Positions 25,037 through 38,200 of a stretch of DNA of 64,000 bases are shown in pieces. This DNA is from Nymphaea colorata. Lineage: Eukaryota > Streptophyta > Magnoliopsida > Nymphaeales > Nymphaeaceae. How positions within the stretch are numbered: position 1 is the first letter of the stretch; each line of letters starts with the position of its first letter. Where the stretch lies: contig NC_045139.1 of the NCBI RefSeq assembly GCF_008831285.2, forward strand, positions 19,546,892 through 19,610,891. The letters run 5' to 3'. Under the pieces are notes generated by a model. It was not told the origin of the DNA and ran no database searches. It worked only from the letters and a program-made list of their open reading frames with translations. The translations under genes and the position numbers were made by a program.

Positions 25037-28000
25037 ATGCCATACCCGGAGGAAGAAATGGAGACGGGAAGGAAGCCGGAGGATGAGGGGGAGCAGAATG
25101 ATATCCCCGATACCACTAGCACGAACAAGGGGAAATCTTGCAAGGGTTGCCTCTACTACTCCTCGCTCTTGAAATCCAAACACCGAAATCCGCTGTGTGT
25201 TGGAGTCAGCAGAGCCCTCCCTCAAGGTTAGCCGTTCTCCCTCTGTTTTTATTTTCGATGTTTGTTATGGGTGGTCGATGGATTTCGTCATTTTTGCCGG
25301 TTTTGTTCTCTTTGGGGTTGGAATTTCGATCTTTATTCGTGTTTGCGCTTGCTGGTCTTTCTGGAAATTGGTCTTTCAGTTAATTGTATTTTCTGTGGTC
25401 ATTTGCCGTCCTTTCTCCTTCTACAGATTATTTTTTCATGGCCGGAGCATGTCTAGGTGGATGCGTGAGACACTGGTGCTGTTAATTTTGATTGTTTGGC
25501 GATCTGGTGTTACGTGATTATTGAATTCGTCCACAATTTCTTTATCTCTTTCTCCATTAATAAGTAGAATTTAGGTTAATAATCTTGAGGACCGGAGCTT
25601 TAATCTATAGACAGCTCAATGATGCTTCAGCCCTATTGGGGATAACTGTTTCTGGCATATAGTTTTTAGGTTGGAAGCTAGATGGCATGGTTCATTTATA
25701 TTTATGACAATCGAGGGCCATTGCTTTGTCCGGTTAGTAATTATGCCTATTATCGAGGCTGCCAGTGAGAGTTAGTGGGTTCGGGCTTTGATGGCAGCGG
25801 CTTCTACCAAAGGGAAAGAGCATAAAAAGTTACAACGTCCTCAATAAACCGCTCCCTTCAGTTCATGACTGCTTTTGCTTTTCCTTTTGTTGTTGGGAGG
25901 AGGGGGGTGTGGTTATTCTTGCACATGGGGTACGGTGTGTGCGCGTGTGCTTGGCATGTTTTCCGCACAGCCTTTATATGTGCTGTATGCATCTAAAACT
26001 CTAAATATAACGAGATTCTCATTGTAATGAAGCATCAGTCACTTATTTCCTGTTCTTGTTGGGTCCCAGCTGCTCTTGGTTGAGCAGATTATGCTTCACA
26101 GGCACTAGATTAGGTGGTTCAGGCAGAAATGGGAGCTAGACAGGAATGAAAATCCCGAATCGTGGTTGTTAGTTTAATTTTCTTAGTGTTTGCAGCTCCA
26201 TTCTCCAGATTATCTAAAAAGATCCATTCACATTTATGGACTTAACATTAGGACCTTGATCACTGATGCTATGTGCGTTCTATTGTTTATTTGAGGGAAT
26301 GCCATAGTTGAAATGCTTTTACAAGTATAAATCATTTTACAAACCAGAAAGTCAGGCCAAATCCCTATATATTTTCTGCTAGTGCACCCATTCACATGCT
26401 TTGTTGTTTTGTCTGGTATGTTAAAGAAGACAATCTCTTGTTATCATGTTTCTGTTGCTAATGTAATCTTTAACTTTTTCCACCAGTGCCTAATTATGTT
26501 ATTGGTGAATCCGAGTTGGAGGCTTCTAAAGAAGGTCGCAGCTTGGCAGACTTTAAGTATGCATGCGTTGGCTATTCTGTTTACTTAGATAAGAAGGACA
26601 GCCCGGCTGGACAGCAAGGAGACCAAGCAGAGTTGCCTTTTTGTGTTGGCATTGAGGTTATAATCTAATTCTAGATTGTACTTGCTTACTTGACCCTTGA
26701 TCGATTTTTGTAAAAAAGTCACCTGTTTAACCTTTTTCCTGGTGGTGGCAAAATGAATGTAGTGTTGATTTGTTGATTTCTATCATTTCTGTATTTCAAC
26801 ATGTAACAAATGGCCTTTTCTATAGGTCTCACTGTCTCAGCTTCCTATTGTAAGAAGCTTTTCAAGTTAAAAGCATGTCATTTTTTTGGTCAAATATTAC
26901 ATGCAATGATGCAAGGGAAATTATTCAGAATTGTCTTGACTTGGACTGTTACCTGGAAGTTGATTGTGTGTCATGCCTTGTTCACAGACTTAATTTTTTA
27001 AGTCTTGATCCATGAGTTAACTGGATCTTATTTTGATTGTTCCTCTGATGATTTTTCTTGTCTCTGTATTAGACTGTTGAATTTCTTAGATGTTCTAAGG
27101 AAATTGTTGCAATGTTAGATGTTTTAGTAAATTGTATTTTTCGAATGAGCTTTTCTGTAGTTGACTGTTTTCCTAGATATACTTCACCAGCCAACCTTCT
27201 TCGTAACGTGACCTTTAGGCAATATATTTCTGAAATACATGTCTTAGAGTGTTATTGAAAATGGTGAATTTTAGTTTTGTTTTATCAATCCAGGGCAAAA
27301 ATTTCCATGCTAATTATATACTGTATCCACAGATCTATTTAAAAAATTGTGGTTGCCTTGTTTCTTATTCTTTCCTATCAATGGAACCTTTCAGATTTCC
27401 TTTTTCTTTCTACGTGATCCCTATTTACATTATTTATCTTGTTGATGTTGCTTACGCATTATTGGTTGCATTAGGGAGTACTTTTTTTCTTCATTGTCAT
27501 ATGTTCTCCTTTTCTAAGGCATTTAAACGTTTTAAGCTAGAAATTGGTTTGTGCAGCTTTTTCTTGTCAAGCAGGCTGGAAGTACTGTATTTGCTGTTCT
27601 TATCGGCCCAATTTTTTTTTAAATTTCTGAACACTGGACGTTTACGAGTGGAGAATTGTTTTGCAGCTTTTGGTGGACAAACGGGCCACAAATACTGAGC
27701 ATCTTCCTTCTCATGTTAACAATAACACCAAAGAGGGTAGGTTGAATCATATTTGTTGCAGCATGTCTGCGTGTGTGTGTGGTTTGTTAATTCTTGATTT
27801 GATCATTTAAACATCTTCTCTGAGAAAAGTGCAGTCAACAATTGTCTCTTGCTAGAGTATGATGTTAATGGTATAAGACATTGACATTGATATGAAGAGT
27901 TCAAATCAAAAGAAGCCGTTGCTTAGTAACGAGTAAGATAGGGGGGAAAAAATAGGAAGAGCTGGGGTTACGTTGAGGATTAGGTACACATCTCGTGATG

Positions 28001-29165
28001 TGTTTGAATCTTGAGATAGTTTGTTGCTTTGTGGAAAGTTAGTGCATCTACTTTGTCTGGAAAGACAGGCAATGGGGATCTCTAGTTGTTGCTTTTGCAC
28101 CAAAAGCTGCTTAGGGAATGGGAATGCAATTCCTAGAAGCAGGAGAATCTGCTAAATATGGCTTCCATGCAGTTAAAATGTGACCTACCAAGGAGTATGA
28201 AGTGCCGATTTCCATAATCTAGTTGGCATAAAGAACAATAATTTTTTTAGGGAGTAGAAGTTTGGAGGCACTGAGTGTTTGCAATGATTTCAGAATAGGT
28301 GGAACTAGGTCCGTTGCGCCCTCTGATGTAATTAATGCGAGTGTAATTTGTGTAAATAGCATTCTAGTTGCTGCAACTCTATGGAGTTTGAGTCACCATG
28401 TTTAGTTTCTTTGCTATTTTTCCAACTGATTTTCCAATATGAATTTGTCCTCTGGTCTTTAGAAGTAATATCTTGGTTCCCAGAGAGAGGGAGGTTTTGT
28501 TTAGGTAGCTAACTGTTCAACAAAGGAAATGACGGAGTGAAGATTAAAGGAGATAGTGGGGATTATTCACTTGCAAGAATAGTGTGGTTTATTATAAAAT
28601 ATAAAATTAGTCATAAAATGGAAGGTGTAACTGGACTGCTAAGAATAGTGTATGGAATGGTTATCTTACCTTTCTGATCTTATATCTGTCCTTGTTCTTT
28701 TCTGCTAAACATTTTCTCTTTCAACTCTGGAATTAGATTGTGGATGAAATATGAGCACTAGCATTTGTAAGTTTGTATCTCGTTGAATGCATGCTTTGAA
28801 CTGTACCCAGTTGTACTAGACTTGTGAGAAAGAAGTTGGCTGTATGATTTTAAAGTATTCCTGTACCGAGCTCACCTACTAGTTTTGTTTTCTACAAGAT
28901 GCTCCTGTGTTTTCTCAGCCCCGAACATACAAGCCGCCACATTCAATTGGTGATGAATTCTTGAATAGGTATGTATGAATGCAATTCTGCTGCCAATCTA
29001 TCTTGTCATAATCGTGATCTGAGACTGAATCTCATCATATGCAGGTTCACAAGAAATGCAAGCCTGGTTGCATCTGGTGTGGCCAGAAACCTGTATAGGG
29101 TGGGCAATTATATTAAGGACAATGTTGATGACATTCTTTATCCATATCGTAGGCGACCTAAATAA
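25037..29165 (+). CDS. conserved plant protein, DUF8204-like
   Basis: Five exons join in frame to 206 aa: 25037-25226, 26487-26656, 27667-27736, 28899-28968 and 29045-29165, all with GT-AG introns. The start is the ATG after a GA-rich leader. The N-terminal 30 residues are acidic and disordered-looking. Then comes a cysteine-rich core with KSCKGCLYYSS and PLCVG, followed by the NYVIGESELEASKEGRSLADF segment, ACVGYSVYLD and ELPFCVGIE. The regularly spaced cysteines could bind metal. The C-terminal 40 residues are basic with TRNASLVASGVARNLYRVG and end in a YRRRPK tail. I recognise it as a conserved plant family, probably the one called DUF8204, but know of no function. It is divergent from PUS10 with 3.2 kb between the starts. 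Confidence 0.88.
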
Positions 29166-30002
29166 TTGGTGTGTTCTCAAATGGATGAGTGTACAGTAAT
29201 AATTGCCCCCAATACGCGAGGTTTACAGACTGAACTGCACACCATCGCTACAGCCAGCTTTACTGGCTTGCATGTTCATTTCTGCACGTTGAAATTACAC
29301 CAATCTGTTACCTGGTGTAATTTGTATTTAATTTTGTTGTTTGATTTATTAGCATTACATCATTAAGCAAGTATGTGCTTTCAGTAATTGTGCCCGATAT
29401 TTTGAATTTTGTTCTCTCGTGTTCATTTTTTTTCTTTGGAGAACCTTACTGGCAAATTGGAGATTTGGCTATCACTGGGTGAAGCTGCCGTAGTACTTAG
29501 GTTACCTTGTTAGCAATGTATAAAAGGTGAAATCTCTTAATCTTCAAGGTGAAAGCCTTTCAACTGCAAGAACCTTCACCTAGCAAGTGCTGCGGAGCAT
29601 TGTAATCCACAGAGAGAAAGAGAGAGAGAGAGTCTTTTGATTTCCATTGTGGTCTCTACGAATGTTTATTGGCTTTGAGATGCTAAACCGTGTTCAGACA
29701 TGGAAATAGACAAAAATTTGAGCTTTACATGTTTACTTTGGACGAAGATTCTTTGTTTAGCCATATTGAATGTTACACTGTTAATTGAGTGTATCCAGAC
29801 TCAAGGTGTATGTACAAAAGTTGACATGAGCACTGGTTCGGACTGTAACCTTCATATTATTAATGATCTATGAGCCCATGTGTATACTAATAAAATAAGA
29901 CAGCCTCATTTTAGTATCGAAACGGAAAGGATGACACCCAAAACCAGACTGGACCTGGTTTTTGGTTGTAAAACTTCATTGTGATAGTAAAATTTGGCCT
30001 CA

Positions 30003-30550
30003 TGCCTGCTTGGTTGATACAAAACCTAATGTGGCAAAAAAAGGTTTTTGGAAAAGGTTTTTCATCTTATTGCTGGTCCTCCGCTGATCGGGGCTAAAAA
30101 ACCGCGAGGTAGGCTTTCTGATAGTTCTCTGTAATGGTGTTAAAGCCGCCAGCATCTTAAGCCATTTCTGTCCTGCCGCTGGTTGGAAATGGTCGGACTA
30201 AGGCCACTCTTGAAGGGTGGTGCTGGTCCTACCAATTATAAAATCGCAATTAGTCTAGATATTTGTCTGGCTGGTCGGCAGTTAGAAATGGCCGACTGTT
30301 CATTTTTCCTCATCTTTTGCCTAAAGCCATTTTCCAGGCCGGAATATAGGCTGGTCGGAGTCATCTTCTGGCCAGCGGCTTGCCGGAAAATGACGGGCTT
30401 TTTTTTTCCTAAAAAAATATTTGCACATTTGGTTTTAGCATCCAAAAAGGAGAAAATGAAATTTCTAACAGGCTCACTTTGTCGAGAAACCAAGTTTGAA
30501 CGAAACCTGGTTTTCTAAAACAATGTTTTTACATCATGTCTTCCAAGCAG
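30003..30550. mobile_element. candidate TIR element
   Basis: The left end TGCCTGCTTGG is mirrored on the right by CCAAGCAGG, and both sides are flanked by GGCCTCA (29996-30002, 30551-30557). The ends overlap the duplication, so its true length (7 or 8 bp) is unclear. The interior is rich in GGCCG and GGTCGG words and non-coding. It may be a MITE of the hAT or Mutator kind. Confidence 0.5.
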
Positions 30551-30956
30551 GGCCTCAAGTTTCGTTGACAATTTGGATCAAAGAAATGCACTTGCTTTAC
30601 AATTGTCTTTCCTTTTCTCGTATCTTTTTTTCATAAGAGAGCAAAAATGCTTGCACAGTATATCCTGGCTGTAGCCAGGGGATTAATCACCATTCAACTT
30701 TTGTTAGCGCCGTTGTCTTACGAAAGTCGAAGCAAATTCTGCTTTGCAAAGAAGATTCAGCTAAAAATCACTTGTCAGATTTTCTCTTTATTTTACATTT
30801 TATAAATCTAAACCTGCATATGTTAACTTATCCCAAGCGCGGAAGAAAACGATCAACTCGGAAAGAGTAGATCGGGAGGAAACCTGTCTCCTCACATGCT
30901 AAGCTTTGTCATTGCTGGCCGAGGTGGACTCTGTTGCCGTTGATGTGCTGTTATCG

Positions 30957-31001
30957 TTATTATTATTATTATATTATTTTCTCTGTTATTATTATTATTA
31001 A
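30957..31001. repeat. (ATT)n microsatellite
   Basis: Two runs of ATT repeats are separated by a short TTTTCTCTG spacer. It is a simple sequence repeat. Confidence 0.95.
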
Positions 31002-32294
31002 TCTTCCAACCATCTAACATGCACATGCAGGGTCCAAATAAACGGTTTCTTCGTTTTTTGGAAAGATTTTTTTTTTTTTTTTAAATTTTCATCTAATTGT
31101 CTACACGACACTTCATAATGAGAAAAATATTTGTGCAAGGTTCTCTAAAAGGGCCAGTTCGAGATTCAATTTTCAATAAAATTGTCAAATAGAGACCTCT
31201 GGTCACTAAGACCTCCCACCTTCTAGCCAAGCACACAAATCTCTCTTTTATTTGGCATTTCCCTAATAGTCTATCTTTAAATTCTATAAACTGTGTGAAG
31301 AAGAATGAATTCTATGTTCTTTTGTGACAGCGCGGATGAAACGGGGGTTTACATGTGGTGGGCAGATATTTTTCTTAAAATATTGATGATGCGACGGGAT
31401 AGATAATGGAGGTTCTTGCCAAATGAGCAGGAGCTGTTAGCTCATGGATGGACATAGGATCTGCCTAAATAGGCCAATCAGCCCCATCGATCACCTCCTA
31501 TTCAGGGAATTAATATAAAGAAAAAGAAGATTTGACTAAGCGAATTCTTTGCATTTCTTCTTATAAAGTAATTCACATTTGCATGACGACATTGATGGCG
31601 TAATAAACGATTATAAGCCAAAAGCACCGGTGCTCAACCCGAAAAGTTCATGAAAAAATTACTGAGGATAATCGGAAATGAAAAATGTAAATGGAGATTG
31701 AGAGGGCAGAGCGGACGATGACGAATTCCGGCTTGCAGAAAACGTGGGATGCAAGAAAATGACCGACCAAGATGGACGGAGCAAAGAAAAGGGGGCCACG
31801 AAGGCGTTGCGCCGCCGCGTGCCTCGTTAGCCAACCATCTCTTTCCTTCCCCACTTAAAATTAGTCCTCCTCGAGATTTGTGGGTTGTCTTGATTATTTG
31901 AGCGTTCAACTCTCCCTCTTGCGTCCCACCGTCGCTTTCCTTGTTGCTTCTTCTTTCTGCCACGCAAGGAGGGCGTCTTTCTCTCTCCTTTTGAACATCA
32001 TTCTCATTCCAAATCGCAAAAAGAGAATAGGGGAGGGGCAGTTTTCGTAGACGCATCGCCGCTTCCCTGCCAAACTTCTTCTCTCTAATTTTTTCTTGAT
32101 GGCCGCACTTGTTTTACGAGAAGATATTCGCCGGGGATGCCTTTATGGAATTGGGCATGAGAGTAGACGGTGAAGCAGCTAATTTTCTGTTCCACTTACA
32201 GGGCGTTCTCTTTTTTGACATCTCTGGGAAATATCCGAAATTGGTGGTCTGCTAGGTTGTTTTCTTGATTCCTGTTGGGCGGGAAGAGGAAGAA

Positions 32295-35200
32295 ATGGCT
32301 AGCGTCGTTGCGGCGCGAAGAGCAGTTCAGCAGGCTTTAGCTGGAGTTTCTGCGGCGAATTACAATGTTGGGCATGCAGGATTTTGGGGTCGGGGGATGT
32401 CGCAGCTCGTGAAATCCAACGGCAAGCGGGCGTTTCTCGTGGACACGTTAGCCTTGGTAGGATTTTCCCTTTCTGAAATTCCTTCGCAATAGTTTGTAGT
32501 AGTTTGCTTTTACGTCCTTTGATTTCGGATCTGTTTGGATTAGAGTTGGGGAGATTGATTATTGTCAATGATAGAGATGGTTTCTACGTTGTATTCTGTC
32601 TGGTTGATTAGGTAAGAACGTTAGAAAGCCAAGGAGTGCCCTCGAAACAAGCTGAAGCGATCACTGCAGCAATAACCGAGGTTCTGAATGATAGTTTAGA
32701 AAATGTAGCTCAGTCGTACGTTTCTAAGGGGGAGATGCAGAAGGTATGTTTCTTGGTTCACTACCCATGATTGGTTGCCCTGCTCGGTTACCCTTTCTTC
32801 TCTTCAATTTGTTACTTACGCATTTTTAGCCGTTACCTTGTCTAAGGCGTTTGTTTCTGTGATCTACATTGTGGCTCCTTCTCGTATTGAGTTTTGAAGA
32901 TTTGCCAATAATTTGGTAATATTATTGTGGCAGAGCCAAATGATTCAAGAAGCCAACTTATCCAAATTCAAATCAGAAGTGAAGAGCTCTCAGGTGAAAA
33001 CTTTCTCCTTTTCGGCGTCATCAGCTCTACGTCCGTTCTTTATCATGCGCTTGCTTTTCACTTTTGTTCCCTTTTGCAGTATGTCACCGGGTTACTCCAT
33101 TTTTGACCCCTTCCTAGAAATTATATTGGAAACTTGATATGCAATGAAAGACCAAATGTAGGCCATATTATCTTACCTGTTCACGATGGCATGCATAAAT
33201 CAGATGCGAGGTGGTTTGCCATACAGTGAAGAGCCTTTTTTCTTCGAAATTTTTTATGCACATCAAATGCCCTATATGACAACTTATGGGTGCACGGGAA
33301 GGGAAGAGTACTTTCCATGCTCCCAGGATGAAGCACATGGGCTTCTACTAATCTCCCATGAACAGTTGAGTTATACAGGTTTTAGGTCCATGAATTATGG
33401 GATTGTTTTGACTGTGATGAAACATCACCTTGAGGTGGATACAGCTACTTTCAGATTTGCAAGCGTTGGTATGTCAATTTCGAAGAATGATAAAATTACA
33501 CAACAAGGATTTAGCTAGTAATTTGAGATATTGAAGGATTTGAGAGGAAAAGAAAAATAGATAAATTGTCTGGACTTTCTTTAGAACAAGATGGCATTAT
33601 CAGAGAAACATCTGTGCATTGAAGAGAGAAAAAGGTAGGATCAATGAAAAGAAATAAAATAGGCTGAGGAAAGTAAAGAACAAGAATCACAGCATAAAAG
33701 AAAACAACGGGTGGGAGAGTTCGGCACAATCTTGAAAGCATCCATTCTTAGAAAATCAGTATAACCTTAGCCTCCTTGTTGACTGTCTTTCTTCTGTACA
33801 CGCAAATGTGTTGTTCTTGTACACTGCATGCTGAGGGTATTAAAATATTTGCCTTTTATATCCTTATGTGATTTGTATTTTTAGAGCATTCCTCATGAAA
33901 GGGACAACTACAATTTCATCTAAATTTCTCTAGCTCGGAATCTCAGCATTATATTCCTTCTACTGGGTTCAGTAATAGAGGCCACATCTTAGTAAATGCT
34001 CAAGTAAGTAGTCAAGGGTACTGGTCAATTCATTGATGTGAGACCCATAGAGGTGCAGTTGGCACTTAACAAGTCTGGTGACCATGCTAAACATTTGAAA
34101 TGGTTAAAAATTGAAAAACTATAATTTCTAACAAAAAAATTTAGAAGAATAAAAATAAATACATTAAACAATGTATACCATCAATCATTTGATGTTTAAA
34201 TTACTAAAGCAGCCAAACTGATAAAAAAATATGGTGCTCCTAGCTTGACACCCATATACTATCTCAGCGAGTTCTAGGCTTGTGCCTAGTTCATGCCTTG
34301 TTTGTTTTTTCTTACTCACAGTAGTGGGTGGAAAGTGTACTTGTTATGAGTTATAACTTAACAGTTTTGGCTGTCTATCATATTAAAGGTGTGACATGGG
34401 AGTGCTTAGGTTTGGCTAAGATTAAGAATAACCTGATAGAAAACAGTGTTTGAGTTTGAGAAACAAATAATTATAAAAGATAGTTTAAAAAGTGCCATTA
34501 GCTTATCTTCTGACAAAGTGTTCCTTTTAGGAGACATATTCTTTCATGGTGTTGAGAAGTAGTCATAATGCATTGATAAAATCAGTAAGCTCTGAAGTAA
34601 AAGAATAGTTTAGTGATGCTTATGAACAATGGGAGATATGCAAGTTGAAAATAAGCAAGCTGATTCTTGTTAGAACAAAGAATCATGTTTTTTTGCTTTT
34701 GGATGGCAACATATCTTTATTAAGAAATACATCAGCAAAGCAATGAGAAGCCAGAGGAGGGAATCAATTTGGATGTGTACAATGGCATCCCCAATGTATT
34801 GGAGCCAGTCCGTGACAAAGTTGCAGGCAGTCATGCCGCTGAACACAAAAATTACACTTGAATCTCCTACTGAAATTTTATAAAGTCAGTGAAGAACTAT
34901 AGAATATTTTTGACTTCATTCCTCTCTGTGAATTAAATATCAATAGTCAACCAAGTTGAAAGAATCTGCTGTTTTGGTAGGCAAGTAGTGCTTCTGTGGT
35001 ACTATTACATAGTGAGAAGTGACATTGTTATGTAATTTTCATTTATGATAGGGGTTCTCATGCATTGTATGATAACTGTAGCACCATGAATATGTGAAGT
35101 AATGATGATTAGGCAGGCCATCTGATACTTCCCTCAAGGTGTAATGGTTGCTGTATCTCTGCTACGGTGCTACCTATATATTTTTGTATGCTATGTAGTA

Positions 35201-38200
35201 ACCGGTTATGTTTTTGGATCGGTTCCCATGTGGGCAGACCCAATAAGGCTATAAATAGGTCGAAGGTCGAATAGTGGGGGCATTTTGTAATTGAGTTCAT
35301 TACCTCTGGGAAGAAAGATCCCTAATCAGGGGACTAGGGACAGCGTGGGTGAGTTTAGAGGTTTTATCTGTGTGTCCTTGCTTGTGTAACCAACCTTGTT
35401 AGCCAGTGGCTAACAGTATTACACAAACATCTTTACTCTGATCTGCAAATCCCTCCTGCAAGTTCTAGACTTCAATAAGTATTTATGTCTGGTTAAAGTT
35501 TAAACCATTTAGAGAAGCTGCTGATGCAAGTGACAATTCTGTAACAGCTGACCTGTTGCTTCAACCTCATAGTAGTACTTACAAGTTGACTGTAGATCTG
35601 CATCGAAAAGAATGCAGGCAAGCACAAATTCTGACATGGTTGGCAGATCATGGCAGCAAATTTATTTTCTTTGGAAAGAGTGGCCTATGGGGATGGGACT
35701 ATTACAGCTTCTGCTCTCTCTCTCTCTCACACACACACACATACATTGGAACCCAGCTCATCAGAAGAGGAACTCGAGCAGGCTCCTGAGAACTGCCAAC
35801 TCTATAGCACGTCTATATATGTGTGTCTTTGTAAATGTATATTGAGTTTTTTTGTATCGATGCATGTTCATGTAGAAATCTCACACGCAGAGGCACTACC
35901 ACTAAATGCTCTCTATATGCAATCTGCTTTCTTAAAATCCATTTTTTATGTCACAAGCTTCAACATCTCCTCTAAAGACTAACTCCTATTGCCACATGTT
36001 GATTTGCAGTCAAGCATTTTACTATCTGTGTAACTGTTGACTGGTGACTTAAACTCCATATGACGATTAAACTCCATATGACGAGATGTAGATCTTGGAC
36101 ATGGTGAATTTGTCTACCTTCCAATATAGAGAAAAGTTTATCTTTCTTCAACTTGTTTTGTTTGTAGGAAAAATTTCTTAACCAGCTAGCCAACCTCTGC
36201 AACATCTAAGATCCTTGCTTGAAGCCTTTTGAAGACTTTAATTGCATAAAAGATTTGCTGAAGTGGGCCTCTGTCAACTTAAGAATGTCCTGGCACCTGC
36301 TCTTGTACTTCTGAGCATTCTGATAGCCTATGTTTAGCCCTAGATGCAGAAGTGTATCTTATTTTCCGCCTAGCCCTAGTTTTCTCTTGTTTAGAGGTTT
36401 TTTTCAGTTACCCTTGCAACCAAGCCTCCCTTCGCCAGAGTGTTGTCACCTTTCTGCGGACACCATATTTGTCTTGAAAATTGTGCATATGGTGTACAAC
36501 TTTGTCGTATTATACCTGAGAAATTCCTCACTGTATAATTCCTATACACAATATATGTGACAATGATATGAGGGGTTTGCAAGCAGACATGCAGTAGAAA
36601 TCAACCTCTTTTTTATGTTCTATGGTTATTATATGCTCAACGTTTGGATGAACAAAAAACTACGGTCCTAATTGGCCTGGTCTATGTAAACCCACAACCT
36701 CTGGCATCAGCCACAGAAATTGTGTTTTGAAACTTTGAATTAGCTTGTCCTTTTCTGTTTCAGAGCTTGAGTTGCCTTGCTTTCTCCATATTTCTATAAT
36801 ATGCCAACAAATTGGATTGGTGAATAATGGACCAATACTGTTAAATCTTTTTACCTCAAGGATATAATAAAGGCAAAAGACATGGATATGGATATCAGGT
36901 AGCATCTTTCGAAGGCATGTCGTAAGGATTTCTTGAGAACACGACATATGTATTGAGGGTAAGCTAAAGAAACCTGACCATGCAAGTTTTAAGAACGTTT
37001 CGAGATGAATACACTGGTTTGAGATGAAAAATTGGGTTGGAAAGCAGTGTTTTTTATTTTTAGTTAGTTTTTTTTTAATCTATGCTTTAACAAGTGGAAG
37101 CTTGTGAACATCCATAATTTTTCTCATAAATCCCTACCAGTGTCGTACATAAAAGGCTAAAAGCATGCTGTTATTTCGATTTTCTCCAAATTTTCCTATT
37201 TTTCTTTGCTTCCAGTTGTGAGCCATTTTACCTCATTAACACATGAAACATTCGGTTGCAAGTCTTGTTTTGTCACTACGTTGCTATAAATCTATTTGGT
37301 ACCTGTGCACCTCACTTTAAGTAAAGTCAAGATTGAATAGATGGTTGTATAGATGTTTATAAGGCAAAAACTTTGACGTGCAGTTATGGACATTATTAGT
37401 ACTTCTGAAAGTATCTGCCTTGAAATCCTTCAAACTGGAATTCTGCACCTCGTGCTTTTCCATGGTGTTGCCCTCGTAAAGTTTGGAACTTGGACAAAAA
37501 AGGATTTCGAACAGATATTTACATCAGTATTTTGCAATATCCAATCTATAAGTTCCTTTTTTGTTCAAGTCTCAGAGCTGCAACTCTGCACCCTGAGCTT
37601 TTCTCTGCTGTTGTTCTAAGGCATGCTGGTTGTGACTTGCCTGCTTTGTCTCTAGGTGGCGGATTCATTAAGTGATCTAGTTGTTGGAAGTCTATTTCTC
37701 TTTACGAGAAAAAATCTCTTTGGTAACATAATTTAAGGGAAAAAGTTACTGTCCCAACCAAAAAGGGGAAAAAGTACTCCATGTTTTTAAGACTCCACTA
37801 GTGGTGGTATTGATACAATAATGTCATGATTGTTTTCTTCATTTTTCTTTCTGATGTTAATTTTTTTATATTTCTAAAAGCTGTATATGGCAGTGATTTG
37901 ACTTGCTGTGATATGCCAGGGGTCAATATTTGAACTCATGCTTTGGTCTGATCCATTTTGTAAAGTTTGTAACATGGTCCTGAATACACCTGTATAGGTT
38001 GGAGAAGATCAGGTTCAGATAAACCATCTTTCTGCTGAAGTTTCTGATCCAAATGCTGTTGTTGCATCTTTTGACATCTTGACTTCTTCTTTTGCCATGC
38101 ATGAAGGACCCCTTTCTTTCTGCTTCTCTTGCATGTGGCATTCACATAGTGTTAGTGTGAGAGCCTATGTCACATAGTACGGGTACAGATCATTGTGAAA

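Larger units (their letters stand above)
29166..32294. other. intergenic, 3' UTR and promoter of the next gene
   Basis: The first few hundred bases are probably the 3' UTR of the DUF8204-like gene. A TIR-flanked repeat lies at 30.0-30.55 kb and an ATT microsatellite at 30.96-31.0 kb. The last kilobase should hold the promoter of the FMP32-like gene. No further gene is supportable. Confidence 0.5.

Noticed and set aside
33186-33518. 110-residue plus-strand frame in FMP32-like intron 3
   Set aside because: No known motif and no plausible in-frame splice into the FMP32-like exons.
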